Positions 26,468 to 36,417 of a stretch of 64,000 bases of DNA are shown here, piece after piece (position 1 is the stretch's first letter; every line of letters begins with the position of its first letter). This stretch comes from Bradyrhizobium sp. WSM3983 (GTDB lineage: Bacteria > Pseudomonadota > Alphaproteobacteria > Rhizobiales > Xanthobacteraceae): NCBI RefSeq assembly GCF_000473045.1, contig NZ_AXAY01000001.1:204929-268928 (forward strand). The letters are read 5' to 3'. Position numbers and translations under genes: made by a program. The notes beneath the pieces were generated by a model. It worked only from the letters and a program-made list of their open reading frames with translations. It did no database searches and was not told where the DNA came from.

Positions 26468-27487
26468 CTAGCGCTGCGGCTTGCGCTCGATCGGATCGAT
26501 ATCGACCGCCCGCAGGCGGCCGAGCCGCAGCACGTCCATGGCCAGCCGCCGGCCGATCCGATCGCGGTCGAGCACGCGGATCAGATCGTCGACACCGTTG
26601 ATGTCGACGCCATCGAGCTTGATCACGACGTCGCCGGGCAACAGCCCCGCCTTCGCCGCTGGTCCATCAGGCTCGATCTGCGCGAGCAGCGCGCCCATCT
26701 TGTTCTCGACCCCGGCCAGCACCGCGTGCCGCCGCGGGATGGGCGCAGTCTGTCCGGCAACGCCGATAAAGGCGCGGCGGACGTAGCCGTGGCGGATGAT
26801 CTCCGACAGCACGAACTGCGCGGTGTTGCTGGCGACCGCGAAGCAGATGCCTTGCGCACCATTGATGATGGCGGTGTTGATGCCGATCACCTCCGCATTC
26901 GACGACACCAGCGGCCCGCCGGAATTGCCGGGATTGAGCGCGGCATCGGTCTGGATCACGTCCTCGATGGTGCGCCCGCTAACGGAGCGGATCGAACGCC
27001 CGAGCGCCGAGACCACGCCGGCCGTCACGGTCGATTCAAAGCCGAGCGGATTGCCGATCGCGATCACGAGCTGGCCGCGGCGCAGCGTCTTGGAGTTACC
27101 GAGCGCGGCATAAGGCAGGTCGCGCACGCCATTGGCGCGCAGCAGTGCCAGATCAGTGTCGGGATCGACGCCGAGCACGCGGGCATCGCCGACATGGCCC
27201 TCGACGTCCCGCAGCCGGATCTCCTTGGAGGCGCCGACCACGTGGCTGTTGGTCAACACGAGCCCGTCCGGCGAAATCACGATGCCGGAGCCGAGCCCGC
27301 CGCGCTCGCGACCATTCGGCACTTTTGGTCCGGTCTCGACGCGGACAACGGCAGGGCCGACGCGGTCGGTCACGTCGATCACGGCATTGGAATAGGCGTC
27401 CAGCAATGCCCGGTCATCGACCGGAACAGGCGCTATCGTTCGCGATGACGATGCGTCATCGACGATATCCGAGGTGAAATCCAACAT
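26468..27487 (-). CDS. Trypsin-like serine protease with PDZ domain (HtrA/DegS-like)
   Basis: This 339-residue S1C-family protease has its catalytic triad as His in TNSHVV, Asp in DTDLALLR and Ser in GNSGGPL. One PDZ domain follows (about residues 245-330; LLAQIEPDGPAAKAGLLPGDVVIKLDG). There is no signal peptide or membrane anchor, unlike DegP or DegS, so it may be cytoplasmic. It resembles the signal-less HtrA-type proteases common in rhizobia. The ATG at 27487 begins MLDFTSD. It lies 91 bases downstream of the GMC small-subunit gene on the same strand and may share its transcript. Confidence 0.83.
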   Translation of the reverse strand: MLDFTSDIVDDASSSRTIAPVPVDDRALLDAYSNAVIDVTDRVGPAVVRVETGPKVPNGRERGGLGSGIVISPDGLVLTNSHVVGASKEIRLRDVEGHVGDARVLGVDPDTDLALLRANGVRDLPYAALGNSKTLRRGQLVIAIGNPLGFESTVTAGVVSALGRSIRSVSGRTIEDVIQTDAALNPGNSGGPLVSSNAEVIGINTAIINGAQGICFAVASNTAQFVLSEIIRHGYVRRAFIGVAGQTAPIPRRHAVLAGVENKMGALLAQIEPDGPAAKAGLLPGDVVIKLDGVDINGVDDLIRVLDRDRIGRRLAMDVLRLGRLRAVDIDPIERKPQR

Positions 27488-27578
27488 GGCAAGAGTCCTT
27501 GAGGCTCACACAGATGGTGGCCTGTTCCCTCTCGTGCAAGTGGCCCGCCCGGGGAGCAAGGCTGGACTGCCTAGGTGG

Positions 27579-28028
27579 CTAGGGTGCCCGCCGCAGCGTG
27601 CCTGCCCTCGCCTTGACCGGGTCGAGCAACGACCAATCACCGTCCGGGAGTACATAGCCTTTGGGGAACGGCGCGCGCAGCTCGAGCCCGAGCGAGCGCA
27701 GCACGCGGTCGTCGCGGTAGTAGCATTGCAGGACCACGCGAACGAGCGTTGCCGCGGCCGCACCGCCGTCCTTACGAAACTCCTGCGCCACAGCATCGCG
27801 CCTCGCGGCATCGAGCTCTGCGAGCGGCTGGCCTGCCAGCCGCGCCAGATGGTCCAGCGCCGCCGTCACCAATTTGGTGTCGCGGCCGAGCGTCGCAAGG
27901 ATATCGGCCTGGATCGCGGCATCGTCGGCGCCGGGCACGTTGTACTCATCGCTGGCGGGCACGATCATGCCGGCAACGGCGCGGAGGTCGTCGCGTTGGG
28001 TGCGCGTGAGTTGATTGTCTGCGGACAT
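27579..28028 (-). CDS. Small subunit accompanying GMC oxidoreductase (gluconate 2-dehydrogenase subunit 3-like)
   Basis: This 149-residue helical protein has a start (LTRTQRDDLRAVAGMIVPASDEYNVPGADD) resembling the gluconate 2-dehydrogenase gamma-subunit family, where the phrase 'IPADE..PGA' is common. No Tat signal is visible, which differs from the canonical periplasmic subunit. It starts seven bases after the stop of the GMC oxidoreductase gene, the standard arrangement, so it is probably its partner. The cytochrome subunit of such complexes is absent. Confidence 0.65.
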   Translation of the reverse strand: MSADNQLTRTQRDDLRAVAGMIVPASDEYNVPGADDAAIQADILATLGRDTKLVTAALDHLARLAGQPLAELDAARRDAVAQEFRKDGGAAAATLVRVVLQCYYRDDRVLRSLGLELRAPFPKGYVLPDGDWSLLDPVKARAGTLRRAP

Positions 28029-28035
28029 GGCGGCC

Positions 28036-29634
28036 TCAGTCGAACAAGTTGGCGAGGCGCTGCTTCATCTGGTCGGCGATGTAGAGCGCGAGGGCCTGGA
28101 TGGTGGAGGTCGGATTCACGCCGCCCGAAGTGACGAAGATGCTGCCATCGACGATGAAAAGATTCTTCACGTCGTGCGTGCGCCCCCATTCGTTGACGAC
28201 GGATTTCTTGGGATCGGTACCGATGCGCGCGGTGCCGAGCAGATGCCAGCCGCCCCACGGAATCGGCGAGTTGACGCAGATGTCGGTTGCCCCCGCTGCC
28301 TCGAGAATCTCCCGGCCGCGGGCGAGCGCATGGTCCATCATCTTCTGGCTGTTCTCGCTGATCGTGTAATTGATCTTCGGCGCGGGAATGCCGTGGCTGT
28401 CCTTCAGCACCGGATCGAGCGTGACCTGGTTGTGCTCCTCCGGCAGGTCTTCGCAGATCGCGGAGAAACCGAGCCGATGGCCGTTGAGCTTGCGGAAGAC
28501 GCGGTGATGATCCGCGCCCCACGGCAGAATGCCCTTCTGCTCGCTGACGACGGCCTCGAACACCGGCCCTGCCCCGCGCACGAACTGGACGCCGTAGCCG
28601 CGCACGAAGCCGCGCGACAGGTCCGTGTCATACCACTCCTTGCTCCACAGGCAGGTCGGCGGCGCGCGGTTGCTGTCGGTCGGCTCCTTCACGTAGCCGT
28701 AAATCTGCGCATAAGGGTGGAACATCAAATTCTTGCCGACGAGGCCGGACGAATTGGCGAGGCCGTTCGGGTAGTGGTCAGATTTCGAGTTGAGCAGCAG
28801 CCGCGGCGTGCCGACGCCGTTGCAGGCGACGATCACGACATGCGCCGGCTGGACCTGTTCGATGCCGTCCTGGTCGTAATAGACCACGCCCGTGGCCATG
28901 CCGTTCTCGTCGGTCGTGATCTCGCGCACCCGGCAATGCGTGCGCAGCTCGACCCCGGCGCGGACCGCATGCGGCCAATAGGTGATGTCGGTCGAGGATT
29001 TCGCACCTTGCGCGCAGGCCGGCGTGCAATGGCCGAGATTGATGCAACGCGCGCGGCCCTCATAATCCATGGTCGCGACCGTCGTATCCGACGGCCACCA
29101 GTGCCAGCCGAGCTTGTTCATGGTCTTGCCGATGATCGCGCCGGACAGACCGAGCGGCTGTTGCGGCATCGGCGGATGGGTCAGCGGCGAGAGCGGATCG
29201 CCCGACAGACCGGACGTGCCCATCATCCGGTCGTTCTCTTCGAAGAACGGCGTCAGCGCGTCGTAATCGATCGGCCAGTCGTCGGCGACGCCGTCGAGCG
29301 TCCTGACCTTGAAATCGGAGGGATGCAGCCGCGGCCAATGCGCGGTGTACATCACCGTCGAGCCGCCGACCGCGTTGTAGTTGACGACCTTGATCGGCGA
29401 ATCGTCATCGTTGATCGGATAATCCTCGGGCCGGCCGCGGACATTGGGGCTCGACGACCACTCGCCGTAGAACTTGGCCTCCCAGTCGCGGCCCGTGCTG
29501 GGATATTCCGCCGGGTTCATCCAGCCGCCCTGCTCCAGGCAGAGAATGTGCATCTTGGTCTCGGCCAGCGACCACGCCACCGCGGCGCCCGAAGCGCCGG
29601 CGCCGATGATGAGGACGTCCACGGGGTCTTTCAT
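28036..29634 (-). CDS. GMC family FAD oxidoreductase
   Basis: This 532-residue FAD enzyme has a dinucleotide-binding motif at the N-terminus (DVLIIGAGASGAAVAWSL), a middle region with GGSTVMYTAHWPR and CNGVGTPRLLLNSK, and the GMC C-terminal domain (PIPWGGWHLLGTARIGTDP to NLFIVDGSIFVTSGGVNPTSTI), which carries the active-site His-Asn region. It resembles the large subunits of gluconate/sorbitol-type dehydrogenases. The ATG at 29634 has GGGAGGA upstream; the longer open frame to 29991 is arginine-rich and not family-like. No export signal is seen. The substrate is probably an alcohol, sugar or sugar acid. Confidence 0.85.
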   Translation of the reverse strand: MKDPVDVLIIGAGASGAAVAWSLAETKMHILCLEQGGWMNPAEYPSTGRDWEAKFYGEWSSSPNVRGRPEDYPINDDDSPIKVVNYNAVGGSTVMYTAHWPRLHPSDFKVRTLDGVADDWPIDYDALTPFFEENDRMMGTSGLSGDPLSPLTHPPMPQQPLGLSGAIIGKTMNKLGWHWWPSDTTVATMDYEGRARCINLGHCTPACAQGAKSSTDITYWPHAVRAGVELRTHCRVREITTDENGMATGVVYYDQDGIEQVQPAHVVIVACNGVGTPRLLLNSKSDHYPNGLANSSGLVGKNLMFHPYAQIYGYVKEPTDSNRAPPTCLWSKEWYDTDLSRGFVRGYGVQFVRGAGPVFEAVVSEQKGILPWGADHHRVFRKLNGHRLGFSAICEDLPEEHNQVTLDPVLKDSHGIPAPKINYTISENSQKMMDHALARGREILEAAGATDICVNSPIPWGGWHLLGTARIGTDPKKSVVNEWGRTHDVKNLFIVDGSIFVTSGGVNPTSTIQALALYIADQMKQRLANLFD

Positions 29635-29836
29635 CGAAACGTCTTCCTCCCGCCCTCGCCGCTTCAAGGGCGATTCGGCCTTGCTGCCTTGATCTACAAC
29701 TCGGAACGATAGGGGCAGACCGGCCGGCGAGTAAAGGCTGGCGCGCGAATGTCGCACTTCGCGCAGCGCAGACCATTGGTCTCGCGACGCCCGGATGCTA
29801 GGAACGAGGGGCAAGAGCAATCGATAGCGAGAAGTT

Positions 29837-30625
29837 ATGTCCCTCGAGAATTTATTTGCCGCCGCCCGCGCCTTCGCGCTTGTCTCATTTCTCGCTCTGT
29901 CAGGATTTCTGGGGACCTCCAGCCCCGCCACCGCGCTGACCGCGGCTGCGACGGTCCGGGACGCCAATTCGATCCAACTCGGCGACGTCACCTACCGGCT
30001 CGACGGCGTCGACGCGCCCGAGCTCGACCAGGTCTGCATCGACGACCACGCCGATCCCTGGACCTGCGGCATCGAGGCCCGCGATCAGCTCACCAAGCTG
30101 ATCGGCGGAAAGCCCGTGCGCTGCGACGATGTCGGTCCCGAGAAGAACTTTGGCAAGCGCCATCGCGCGATCTGTACGGTCGAGGGCGGCAAGGTCTCGT
30201 TGAACGAGCAGCTGCTGAAGCTGGGCTTTGCCATCGCGCGCGAGCCCATCAAGGCCAACGTCAAGGCGGCGGCTGCCGAGGCCAAGACGGCGTCAGCCGG
30301 CATATGGAAGGGCTGCTTTGTTGCACCGCAAGAATTCCGCACCGGCAAGAAGGACGGCGCCCTGCTCGGCGCCGCCTGCCGCGCCGACCGCGACAAGGAA
30401 ATTCGCGCGGTGCTGTTTCCGGAGGAGCTGACGGCGCCGCCGAGCTGCGCCATCAAGGGCAAGCTCGCGGTACGCGCGCGCGTCACCGGCAATATCGGTA
30501 TCTATCATCTGCGGGGCTGCCCGAGCTACGCCGCGACCACCAAGCCGGACCGCTGGTTCTGCTCGGAGGACGACGCGCAGGCCTCGGGCTTCCGCAAGGC
30601 CTACAACTGCCGCCGGCCAAAGTGA
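29837..30625 (+). CDS. Exported thermonuclease-family protein
   Basis: This 262-residue protein has a signal peptide ([21 protein letters not shown]). A staphylococcal-nuclease-like (SNc) domain follows: [48 protein letters not shown]. The C-terminal 90 residues ([29 protein letters not shown]) form a second cysteine-containing part also seen in bacterial thermonuclease homologues. It may degrade nucleic acid outside the cell, but some of the canonical Arg/Glu catalytic residues are not easy to place, so activity is uncertain. It is divergent from the GMC gene with about 200 bases between. Confidence 0.75.
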   Translation: MSLENLFAAARAFALVSFLALSGFLGTSSPATALTAAATVRDANSIQLGDVTYRLDGVDAPELDQVCIDDHADPWTCGIEARDQLTKLIGGKPVRCDDVGPEKNFGKRHRAICTVEGGKVSLNEQLLKLGFAIAREPIKANVKAAAAEAKTASAGIWKGCFVAPQEFRTGKKDGALLGAACRADRDKEIRAVLFPEELTAPPSCAIKGKLAVRARVTGNIGIYHLRGCPSYAATTKPDRWFCSEDDAQASGFRKAYNCRRPK

Positions 30626-30756
30626 ACAAATAGTTCACGCAGCCGTGAGTGGTATCCTGAGACGGTATTGACCCGGAATTGAACTCCTATCGCGAGTTGC
30701 TGCACCAATATGTGTACGCAAGCGCTTCGCGCGAGCGTTTCCTTGGCGGCGATCCG

Positions 30757-30835
30757 GCTTCCGTCCGATTGCTTGGCTCGGGCGTTTCCTCCCTAGACTT
30801 GGGCCGCTTGTCACCAACAAGCGGCCTTTCTTTTT
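30757..30835 (+). ncRNA. mmgR: MmgR/suhB-family (alpha-r8) small RNA candidate
   Basis: A short hairpin (CCGA 30765-30768 with TCGG 30778-30781) is followed by the single-stranded core CGTTTCCTCCCTAGACTT and then a strong nine-base terminator stem, GGCCGCTTG with CAAGCGGCC, and TTTCTTTTT. The UUUCCUCCCU core between two hairpins is the hallmark of the alphaproteobacterial MmgR/suhB RNA family, which in Sinorhizobium limits polyhydroxybutyrate accumulation. The core is complementary to ribosome-binding sites. The 5' end is approximate and no promoter was identified by eye. The family match is from memory of its structure. Confidence 0.65.
30802..30835 (+). terminator. Intrinsic terminator of the small RNA
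   Basis: A nine-base GC-rich stem with a seven-base loop is followed by TTTCTTTTT. It is the 3' hairpin of the MmgR-like RNA and the clearest intrinsic terminator in the window. Confidence 0.8.
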
Positions 30836-30880
30836 GGCACAATGCATCGGAATCGATTCCAGCCATTCGGCTGTCGTAAC

Positions 30881-31492
30881 TCAAGCCCGACCGCGGATGA
30901 AGCGGAATGCGAGAGCGAACATGACCTCGACAACAACAATGCCGATGATGGCAGTGGAGGCCGCAGTCGACGGATCGACATGACTTTCTCGCAAACCGTA
31001 GCCCAGCACGAGAAATGGCGCATTCCAGGCAAGAGCCCCGACGAAGGTCGCCGTCGTAAAGCACGTCAGTGGAATGGCCACGACCCCGGCGGGAAAAGCC
31101 ATATAGACGCGGACCAGGGGAATGACCTGGGAGCTCACGGTGATCCAGAACTGGTTGCGGTGGTATGAGCCCGTCAACTGGCGATATTTTTCAACCCGAA
31201 GGCTCAGATAGCGTCCCGCGCGTTGCACCAATGCCTCACCGCGCTGAGGGCCGAACCACCGCCCCGCGGCGTACCAGATCAGCGAGCCGAGCGTCGACCC
31301 GGCCGTAGTTGCCGCGAGGGCCCAGGGCAAAGCGGCAAAATCCGGGACGACGAACATGCCGAGCACGATCAGCACTCCATAGGACGGCACGATCGGAACA
31401 AGCTTTTCCGCGGCCGCGCACAACATCAAGCCAAGCAACCCCCAACCGGCCAGATCGGAGACGAAGGCCGGCAAATCAGACAGGCCGGTCAT
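30881..31492 (-). CDS. DedA family membrane protein
   Basis: This 203-residue DedA/SNARE-associated family protein has four to five hydrophobic segments. EKLVPIVPSYGVLIVLGMF, GSTLGSLIWYAAGRWFG and RNQFWITVSSQVIPLVRVYMAFPAGVVAIPL match the family's re-entrant-loop regions. DedA proteins act in lipid transport and membrane homeostasis. The start overlaps the stop of the upstream methyltransferase (ATGA), so the two are translated together, consistent with a shared role in membrane lipids. Confidence 0.83.
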   Translation of the reverse strand: MTGLSDLPAFVSDLAGWGLLGLMLCAAAEKLVPIVPSYGVLIVLGMFVVPDFAALPWALAATTAGSTLGSLIWYAAGRWFGPQRGEALVQRAGRYLSLRVEKYRQLTGSYHRNQFWITVSSQVIPLVRVYMAFPAGVVAIPLTCFTTATFVGALAWNAPFLVLGYGLRESHVDPSTAASTAIIGIVVVEVMFALAFRFIRGRA

Positions 31493-32079
31493 CTTCCGCC
31501 CTCGCGCGATGTCAGTCGTTTGCGCCGGACAATCTTGTAGACCTGGGCGGGCGGAAAATTCCGCAGCACCCGGCCATGAAGACTCGCCTTGAGGCCGAGA
31601 CGGTCGAGCAGGCGGCGCGACACCGGGCAGCGAACGCCATAGGTGAACTGGTAAAGTGCGCCGCCGTTGCGCAGAAGAGAAAACACGCCGATCAGGATGG
31701 CCGTGACCTTTCTGGCCGACATGTTCAGCAAGGGCAGTCCGCTGATAGCGCTGCCCAGAGGCGCGCTGCCAAGGAGGCGACAGACGCCGAGCCGCGCCGC
31801 ATCCATCCGGAGCACGCGAGCTTCGGGGAAGCGCAGTCGGAGAACGCGGGCAAAATCGGAGCCGGATTCGACGAGAGTCAAATCCGTCTGACGGACACCG
31901 CGCGCGAGAAGGGCCTCGGTAAAGACCCCTGTGCCGGGACCGAGTTCAAGGACAGGTCCATCCGACGGATCGACCTCCCTCGTGATGAGATCTGCGAGCA
32001 CCGGCCCCGAGGGAGCGATGGCACCGACCATCAACGGATTGGACGCGAGCGCCCTGAAGAAGAGGAAAGTATTGGACAT
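31489..32079 (-). CDS. Phospholipid N-methyltransferase-like protein (PmtA type)
   Basis: This 196-residue SAM-dependent methyltransferase begins FLFFRALASNPLMVGAIAPSGPVLADLI and carries the SAM motif VLELGPGTGVFTEALLARG, both typical of rhizobial PmtA, which methylates phosphatidylethanolamine towards phosphatidylcholine. The ATG at 32079 has GGAG five bases upstream and fits the known PmtA length (about 200); the open frame reaches 32124. rRNA adenine methyltransferases share the SAM motif but lack the N-terminal segment. It is followed by dedA with an overlap. Confidence 0.72.
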   Translation of the reverse strand: MSNTFLFFRALASNPLMVGAIAPSGPVLADLITREVDPSDGPVLELGPGTGVFTEALLARGVRQTDLTLVESGSDFARVLRLRFPEARVLRMDAARLGVCRLLGSAPLGSAISGLPLLNMSARKVTAILIGVFSLLRNGGALYQFTYGVRCPVSRRLLDRLGLKASLHGRVLRNFPPAQVYKIVRRKRLTSREGGR

Positions 32080-32283
32080 GGAACTCCATCCGCGCGCGCC
32101 GATCGATTCGGCAGCCTCAGCCAATGAGCGTTAAGGTGAGCGGATTGTGAGAACATTGCGCCTCAGCGCCACTTCGCCAGCCGGCGTCTCCAGCGTGCGG
32201 ATCCGAATTGTCGAACCGGTCCGTGCTCTCGCCGCTTGTCACAGGCTAGAGAGACGACATTCCGGATCGCCGCGGCTTAAATT

Positions 32284-32673
32284 TCAGCGCCGCATCTGCA
32301 TAATCTGATCCATCGGCGGCATGTTCTGGTTGAGATGCCCCATGATCCAGACCGTGCCACCGACCACCAGGAAGACAACCAGCAGGCCGAAGGCCAGCGC
32401 CAGCACATTGTTGGTGTTGTCAGGCCCCGTGGTGATGTGCAGGAAGAACACCAGGTGCACACCCATCTGCGCGATCGCGAGCACGATCAGCGCAACGGGG
32501 ATCGAAGGCTGCCAGACCAGATCAGTGCCGGCGATGAAGAACGAGGTCGCGGTGAGCAGCAACGCGAGGACGAGACCGACGACATAGCCGACGATACGCT
32601 CGCCCACGCTGTGTTGTTCTTCATCGCCAGGGGCGATGTCGTGCTCGACATGCATGTGGGTCTGATCGCTCAT
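32284..32673 (-). CDS. cyoD: Cytochrome bo ubiquinol oxidase subunit IV
   Basis: This 129-residue protein has three membrane helices. MGVHLVFFLHI and the preceding VGLVLALLLTATSFFI match CyoD, the assembly and stability subunit of the bo-type quinol oxidase. The start ATG overlaps the cyoC stop. It is the last gene of the cluster; cyoE (haem O synthase) is not in this window. Confidence 0.88.
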   Translation of the reverse strand: MSDQTHMHVEHDIAPGDEEQHSVGERIVGYVVGLVLALLLTATSFFIAGTDLVWQPSIPVALIVLAIAQMGVHLVFFLHITTGPDNTNNVLALAFGLLVVFLVVGGTVWIMGHLNQNMPPMDQIMQMRR

Positions 32674-33311
32674 ACGCCACTCCCAAGCAAATACACGACG
32701 GAAAAGACGCCGACCCAGATGATGTCGAGCGCGTGCCAGAACAGCGCAAAGCACATCATCCGGCGCAGGACGTCGGCGCGAAAGCCTTTTGCGAAGACCT
32801 GGGCCATCATGGTGAGCAGCCAGAGCACGCCGGCCGAGACATGCAGGCCATGACATCCGACCAGCGAGAAGAACGCGGTCAGGAAGGCGCTCCGCGAAGG
32901 GCCATAGCCGCGGGCGACGAGATCGGCGAATTCCTTGAACTCGATGGCCAGGAAGATCAGCCCGAGTACGCAGGTCACGGCCATGCCGAGATAGAACCAG
33001 AACCGGTTGCGCACGTCGGCTGCAATGCTCGCCATGCCGCAGGTAAAACTCGAGAGCAGCAGGCAGACGGTCTCGATCGCGACGTTCCGCTGCTCAAAAA
33101 TCTCCGAGCCCTTGGGGCCGTCGGCGGTCTGGCTGACCAGCACCGCATAGGCCGCAAAGAAGCAGGAGAACATCACGATGTCGGAGAGCAGGAACACCCA
33201 GAATCCGTAGGCGGTCACAGTGCGCTTCGGCGCCGGCCCGGGATGCTCGACGACAAAGCCGATGTGATGGGGATCGGCATGCGCGTGGCCAACGGTCGCG
33301 GTCATCGCCAT
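32670..33311 (-). CDS. cyoC: Cytochrome bo ubiquinol oxidase subunit III
   Basis: This 213-residue, five-helix subunit has FGFWVFLLSDIVMFSCFFAAYAVL-like first helix residues and VGCHGLHVSAGVLWLL. CyoC stabilises the oxidase core in the inner membrane. Both ends overlap neighbouring genes by four bases or fewer, giving tight coupling in cyoABCD. Confidence 0.9.
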   Translation of the reverse strand: MAMTATVGHAHADPHHIGFVVEHPGPAPKRTVTAYGFWVFLLSDIVMFSCFFAAYAVLVSQTADGPKGSEIFEQRNVAIETVCLLLSSFTCGMASIAADVRNRFWFYLGMAVTCVLGLIFLAIEFKEFADLVARGYGPSRSAFLTAFFSLVGCHGLHVSAGVLWLLTMMAQVFAKGFRADVLRRMMCFALFWHALDIIWVGVFSVVYLLGSGV

Positions 33312-35311
33312 CAGATCGCTCCCGCCAGGCTGACGAGGCTGCGCCGCTCCTCGAGATTGACGCGGTCGATCGCGGCGACCTCCGCGGCGGGAATGACGTA
33401 TTCGTCATGGTCGCGCCAGGCAAAGACGACGAAGGTCGCGAACGCGCCGATACCGCCCAAAATCACCATCCACCAGATATGCCAGATCAGCGCAAATCCC
33501 ATGATGGTGGCGAAGAACGCGCAGACGAAGCCGGTCGGCGAGTTCCTGGGCATCTCGATGTCTTGATACTCAGGCACTTCGTGTTCGAGCAGTTGCTGCT
33601 TGGCATGGGTCTTCATATCCCAATAGGCATCCTCGCCGCGCACATCGGGATTGAAGGCGAAATTGAACACCGGCGGCGGCGACGACGTCGCCCATTCCAG
33701 CGAGCGGCCGTCCCAGGGATCGCCGGTACGATCCCGCAAGGCCTCACGATTGCGGATGCTGACCACGAGCTGCATGATCTGGCAGATGACGCCGATCGAC
33801 AGCACGGCCATGCCGACAGCCGCCACGATCATCCAGGGCCGCCACGCCGCGACATTATAGTGCTGCAAGCGCCGCGTCATGCCAAGCATGCCGGCGACAT
33901 AGAGCGGCACGAAGGTGACGTAGAAGCCTGTGAAGGTAAACCAGAACGCCAGCTTCCCCCAGCGCTCGTCGAGGCGGAAACCGAACGCCTTGGGAAACCA
34001 GTACTCGAAGCCGGCAAAGGCGCCGAACAGCACACCGCCGATGATGACGTTGTGGAAGTGCGCCACCAGGAACATGCTGTTATGGAGTATGAAATCGGCC
34101 GGCGGCACCGCGACCAGCACGCCGGTCAGGCCGCCGATGATGAAGGTGACCATGAAGCCGACCGCCCACAGCATCGGCGTCGCAAAGCGGATGCGCCCGC
34201 CATACATCGTGAACAGCCAGTTGTAGATCTTCACGCCTGTCGGCACCGCGATGATCATGCTGGCGATGCCGAAGATGGCATTGACATCAGGGCCCGCCCC
34301 CATCGTGAAGAAATGGTGCAGCCAGACCATGAAGGAGATGACGCAGATCGCCATGGTCGCGAGCACCATCGAGCGATAGCCGAACAGCGCCTTGCCGGAG
34401 AAGGTCGACACCACTTCGGAGAAGATTCCGAAGGCCGGCAGCACCAGGATATAGACCTCCGGATGCCCCCAGGCCCAGATCAGATTCATGAACATCATGA
34501 CGTTGCCGCCGGCTTCATTGGTGAAGAAGTGGAAGCCGAGGTAACGGTCGAGCAGCAGCATCGCCAGCGTCGCGGTGAGGATCGGAAACGCCGCGACGAT
34601 CAGAAGGCTGGAGGCCAGCGTGGTCCAGCAGAACATCGGCATGCGCAGATAGTTCATGCCCTTGGTGCGCAGCTTCAGCACGGTCGTGACGAGATTGATG
34701 CCGGCGACGAGCGTGCCGACCCCGGAGATCTGCAGCGACCAGGCGTAATAGTCGACGCCGACGCCGGGCGAATAGGACAGCCCCGACAGCGGCGGAAAGG
34801 CGAGCCAGCCGGTGCGCGCGAATTCGCCGATCACGAGCGACAGATTGACCAGCAGCGCGCCTGTCGCAGTCAGCCAGAAGCCGACCGAATTCAGCGTCGG
34901 GAAAGCCACGTCGCGCACGCCGAGCTGGAGCGGCACGACCAGATTCATCAGCCCGATCACGAACGGCATCGCCACGAAGAAGATCATGATGGTGCCGTGC
35001 GCCGAGAAAATCTGGTTGTAATGTTCCGGCGGAAGATAACCCTGCGACTGATAGGCGATCGCCTGCTGGATGCGCATCATGATGGCGTCGCTGCCGCCGC
35101 GCAGCAGCATCACCGAGGCGAGCAGGATGTACATGGCACCGATGCGCTTGTGATCGACGCTGGTGATCCACTCGTGCCAGAGATAAGGCAGATGTCCCTT
35201 CACCACGACCCAAGTGAGCACGGCGAGTATGCCGACCAGCACGATCGCTCCGGCGATGAGCGGGATGGGCTGATCGAACGGGATGGCCGACCAGTCGAGC
35301 TTACCGAGCAT
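33311..35311 (-). CDS. cyoB: Cytochrome bo ubiquinol oxidase subunit I
   Basis: This 666-residue catalytic subunit reduces oxygen to water with quinol electrons and pumps protons. It is a haem-copper oxidase with [15 protein letters not shown] (CuB His and the cross-linked Tyr), HHFFTMG (CuB His pair) and [11 protein letters not shown] (haem ligands). The extra C-terminal helices are as in CyoB. The ATG at 35311 (MLGKLDW) has GGAGG upstream; a longer open frame reaches 35341 but overlaps cyoA further. The start overlaps the cyoA end by 11 bases. Confidence 0.93.
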   Translation of the reverse strand: MLGKLDWSAIPFDQPIPLIAGAIVLVGILAVLTWVVVKGHLPYLWHEWITSVDHKRIGAMYILLASVMLLRGGSDAIMMRIQQAIAYQSQGYLPPEHYNQIFSAHGTIMIFFVAMPFVIGLMNLVVPLQLGVRDVAFPTLNSVGFWLTATGALLVNLSLVIGEFARTGWLAFPPLSGLSYSPGVGVDYYAWSLQISGVGTLVAGINLVTTVLKLRTKGMNYLRMPMFCWTTLASSLLIVAAFPILTATLAMLLLDRYLGFHFFTNEAGGNVMMFMNLIWAWGHPEVYILVLPAFGIFSEVVSTFSGKALFGYRSMVLATMAICVISFMVWLHHFFTMGAGPDVNAIFGIASMIIAVPTGVKIYNWLFTMYGGRIRFATPMLWAVGFMVTFIIGGLTGVLVAVPPADFILHNSMFLVAHFHNVIIGGVLFGAFAGFEYWFPKAFGFRLDERWGKLAFWFTFTGFYVTFVPLYVAGMLGMTRRLQHYNVAAWRPWMIVAAVGMAVLSIGVICQIMQLVVSIRNREALRDRTGDPWDGRSLEWATSSPPPVFNFAFNPDVRGEDAYWDMKTHAKQQLLEHEVPEYQDIEMPRNSPTGFVCAFFATIMGFALIWHIWWMVILGGIGAFATFVVFAWRDHDEYVIPAAEVAAIDRVNLEERRSLVSLAGAI

Positions 35312-36134
35312 CGTGGCCTCCACTATGGGGACGGCCGGCATCGGAGATCAACTCCGGCCCCGGTCCTGGCGGAATGTGCTGGGTCGCGATCAGGTCGAAC
35401 AGGCGCGGGTCTTCGAGCCGGTAGGTCGGCCTGCCCGTCTCGATACCCTGCTGCATCAGCTTCTTGTAGCTGTCCTCGTTCAGCACCGCGTCGGTCTTCG
35501 CCGTGGTCGCCACCCAATCCGGAAAGGCGAGCGGCGAGATCACGTTGACGTCGAACATCATGTCGGGAAAGCCGTCGCCGGAGAAATGCGCCGACATCCC
35601 CTTGAGCTTACCCTCATTGTCGGCGCGCAAGTTCAGCCGCGTCACCATGCCGTTCATGGTGTAGATCATGCTGCCGAGTTGCGGGATGAAGAACGTGTTC
35701 ATCACGCTTGACGATGTCAGCTGGAAATTCAGCTCGGCACCGGCCGGCACCGTCAGCGTGTTGACGGTGGCGACGCGCTGGTCCGGATAGATGAAGAGCC
35801 ACTTCCAGTCGAGCGAGACGGCCTGAATCCTCACAGGGCTGCCGGTGCCCGGAACAGGTGCTGCGGGATCGAGCTGGTGCGAGCCGATCCAGGCGACACC
35901 GCCGAGCAGGATCACTGTCAGCGCGGGGATCGCCCACACCACCATCTCGACGCGACCGGAATAGACGAAATCGGGCTGAAAGCGGGCCTTCGGATTGGAC
36001 GCACGAAACCAGAACGCAAAAGCCAGGATCGCGAAAATGGTCGGCACCACGATCGCGAGCATGATGAAGACGGAATCGACCAGGATGGTGCTGTTGGCGG
36101 TAGCCACCGGCCCTTGTGGATCGAGCAGATTCAT
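35301..36134 (-). CDS. cyoA: Cytochrome bo ubiquinol oxidase subunit II, apparently without its lipoprotein leader
   Basis: This subunit of about 277 residues has two N-terminal membrane helices and a periplasmic cupredoxin-like domain ([44 protein letters not shown]) without the CuA cysteines, which marks quinol rather than cytochrome c oxidase. The open frame starts MNLLDPQGP, the sequence that normally follows the lipobox cysteine in CyoA. No in-frame signal peptide precedes it (a stop lies 14 codons upstream of this ATG) and no good ribosome site is seen. Another frame offers ALGVFQSPVAC just upstream, which might be a shifted leader. An in-frame TTG at 36140 is an alternative start. Confidence 0.85.
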   Translation of the reverse strand: MNLLDPQGPVATANSTILVDSVFIMLAIVVPTIFAILAFAFWFRASNPKARFQPDFVYSGRVEMVVWAIPALTVILLGGVAWIGSHQLDPAAPVPGTGSPVRIQAVSLDWKWLFIYPDQRVATVNTLTVPAGAELNFQLTSSSVMNTFFIPQLGSMIYTMNGMVTRLNLRADNEGKLKGMSAHFSGDGFPDMMFDVNVISPLAFPDWVATTAKTDAVLNEDSYKKLMQQGIETGRPTYRLEDPRLFDLIATQHIPPGPGPELISDAGRPHSGGHDAR

Positions 36135-36417
36135 CGGCAAGCCACTGGCGATTGGAAAACCCCGAGGGCAAGCCTAACGCGAAAGTGCCCCTGCCACAAA
36201 CGCAGTTGCGTGAAGTCGGTTCCGCAACAAGCTTGCTCGCGCCCGGGCCGCACCGCGCGGCGGCATGCAATTCCATGCGATGTCAATGACATCCGCGCGG
36301 GACAGCCGGCCTTCTCACCTCTGCGCTCCATTGCTAGTTTGCACGAAAATATCGGGATGAGACGACATGCACGGCCCTGAGGACGGTGCCGGCCTCGCCG
36401 GTAAGGAGTGAACTGAC

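Noticed and set aside
32125..32283. Possible regulatory region between cyoD and the PmtA-like gene
   Set aside because: No convincing promoter hexamers, dyads or terminator could be picked out by eye.
33407..35548. Very long open frame on the plus strand opposite cyoB
   Set aside because: It is the antisense of a certain cyoB gene; its product is His-, Arg- and Glu-rich low-complexity sequence, as expected from GC-rich third positions.
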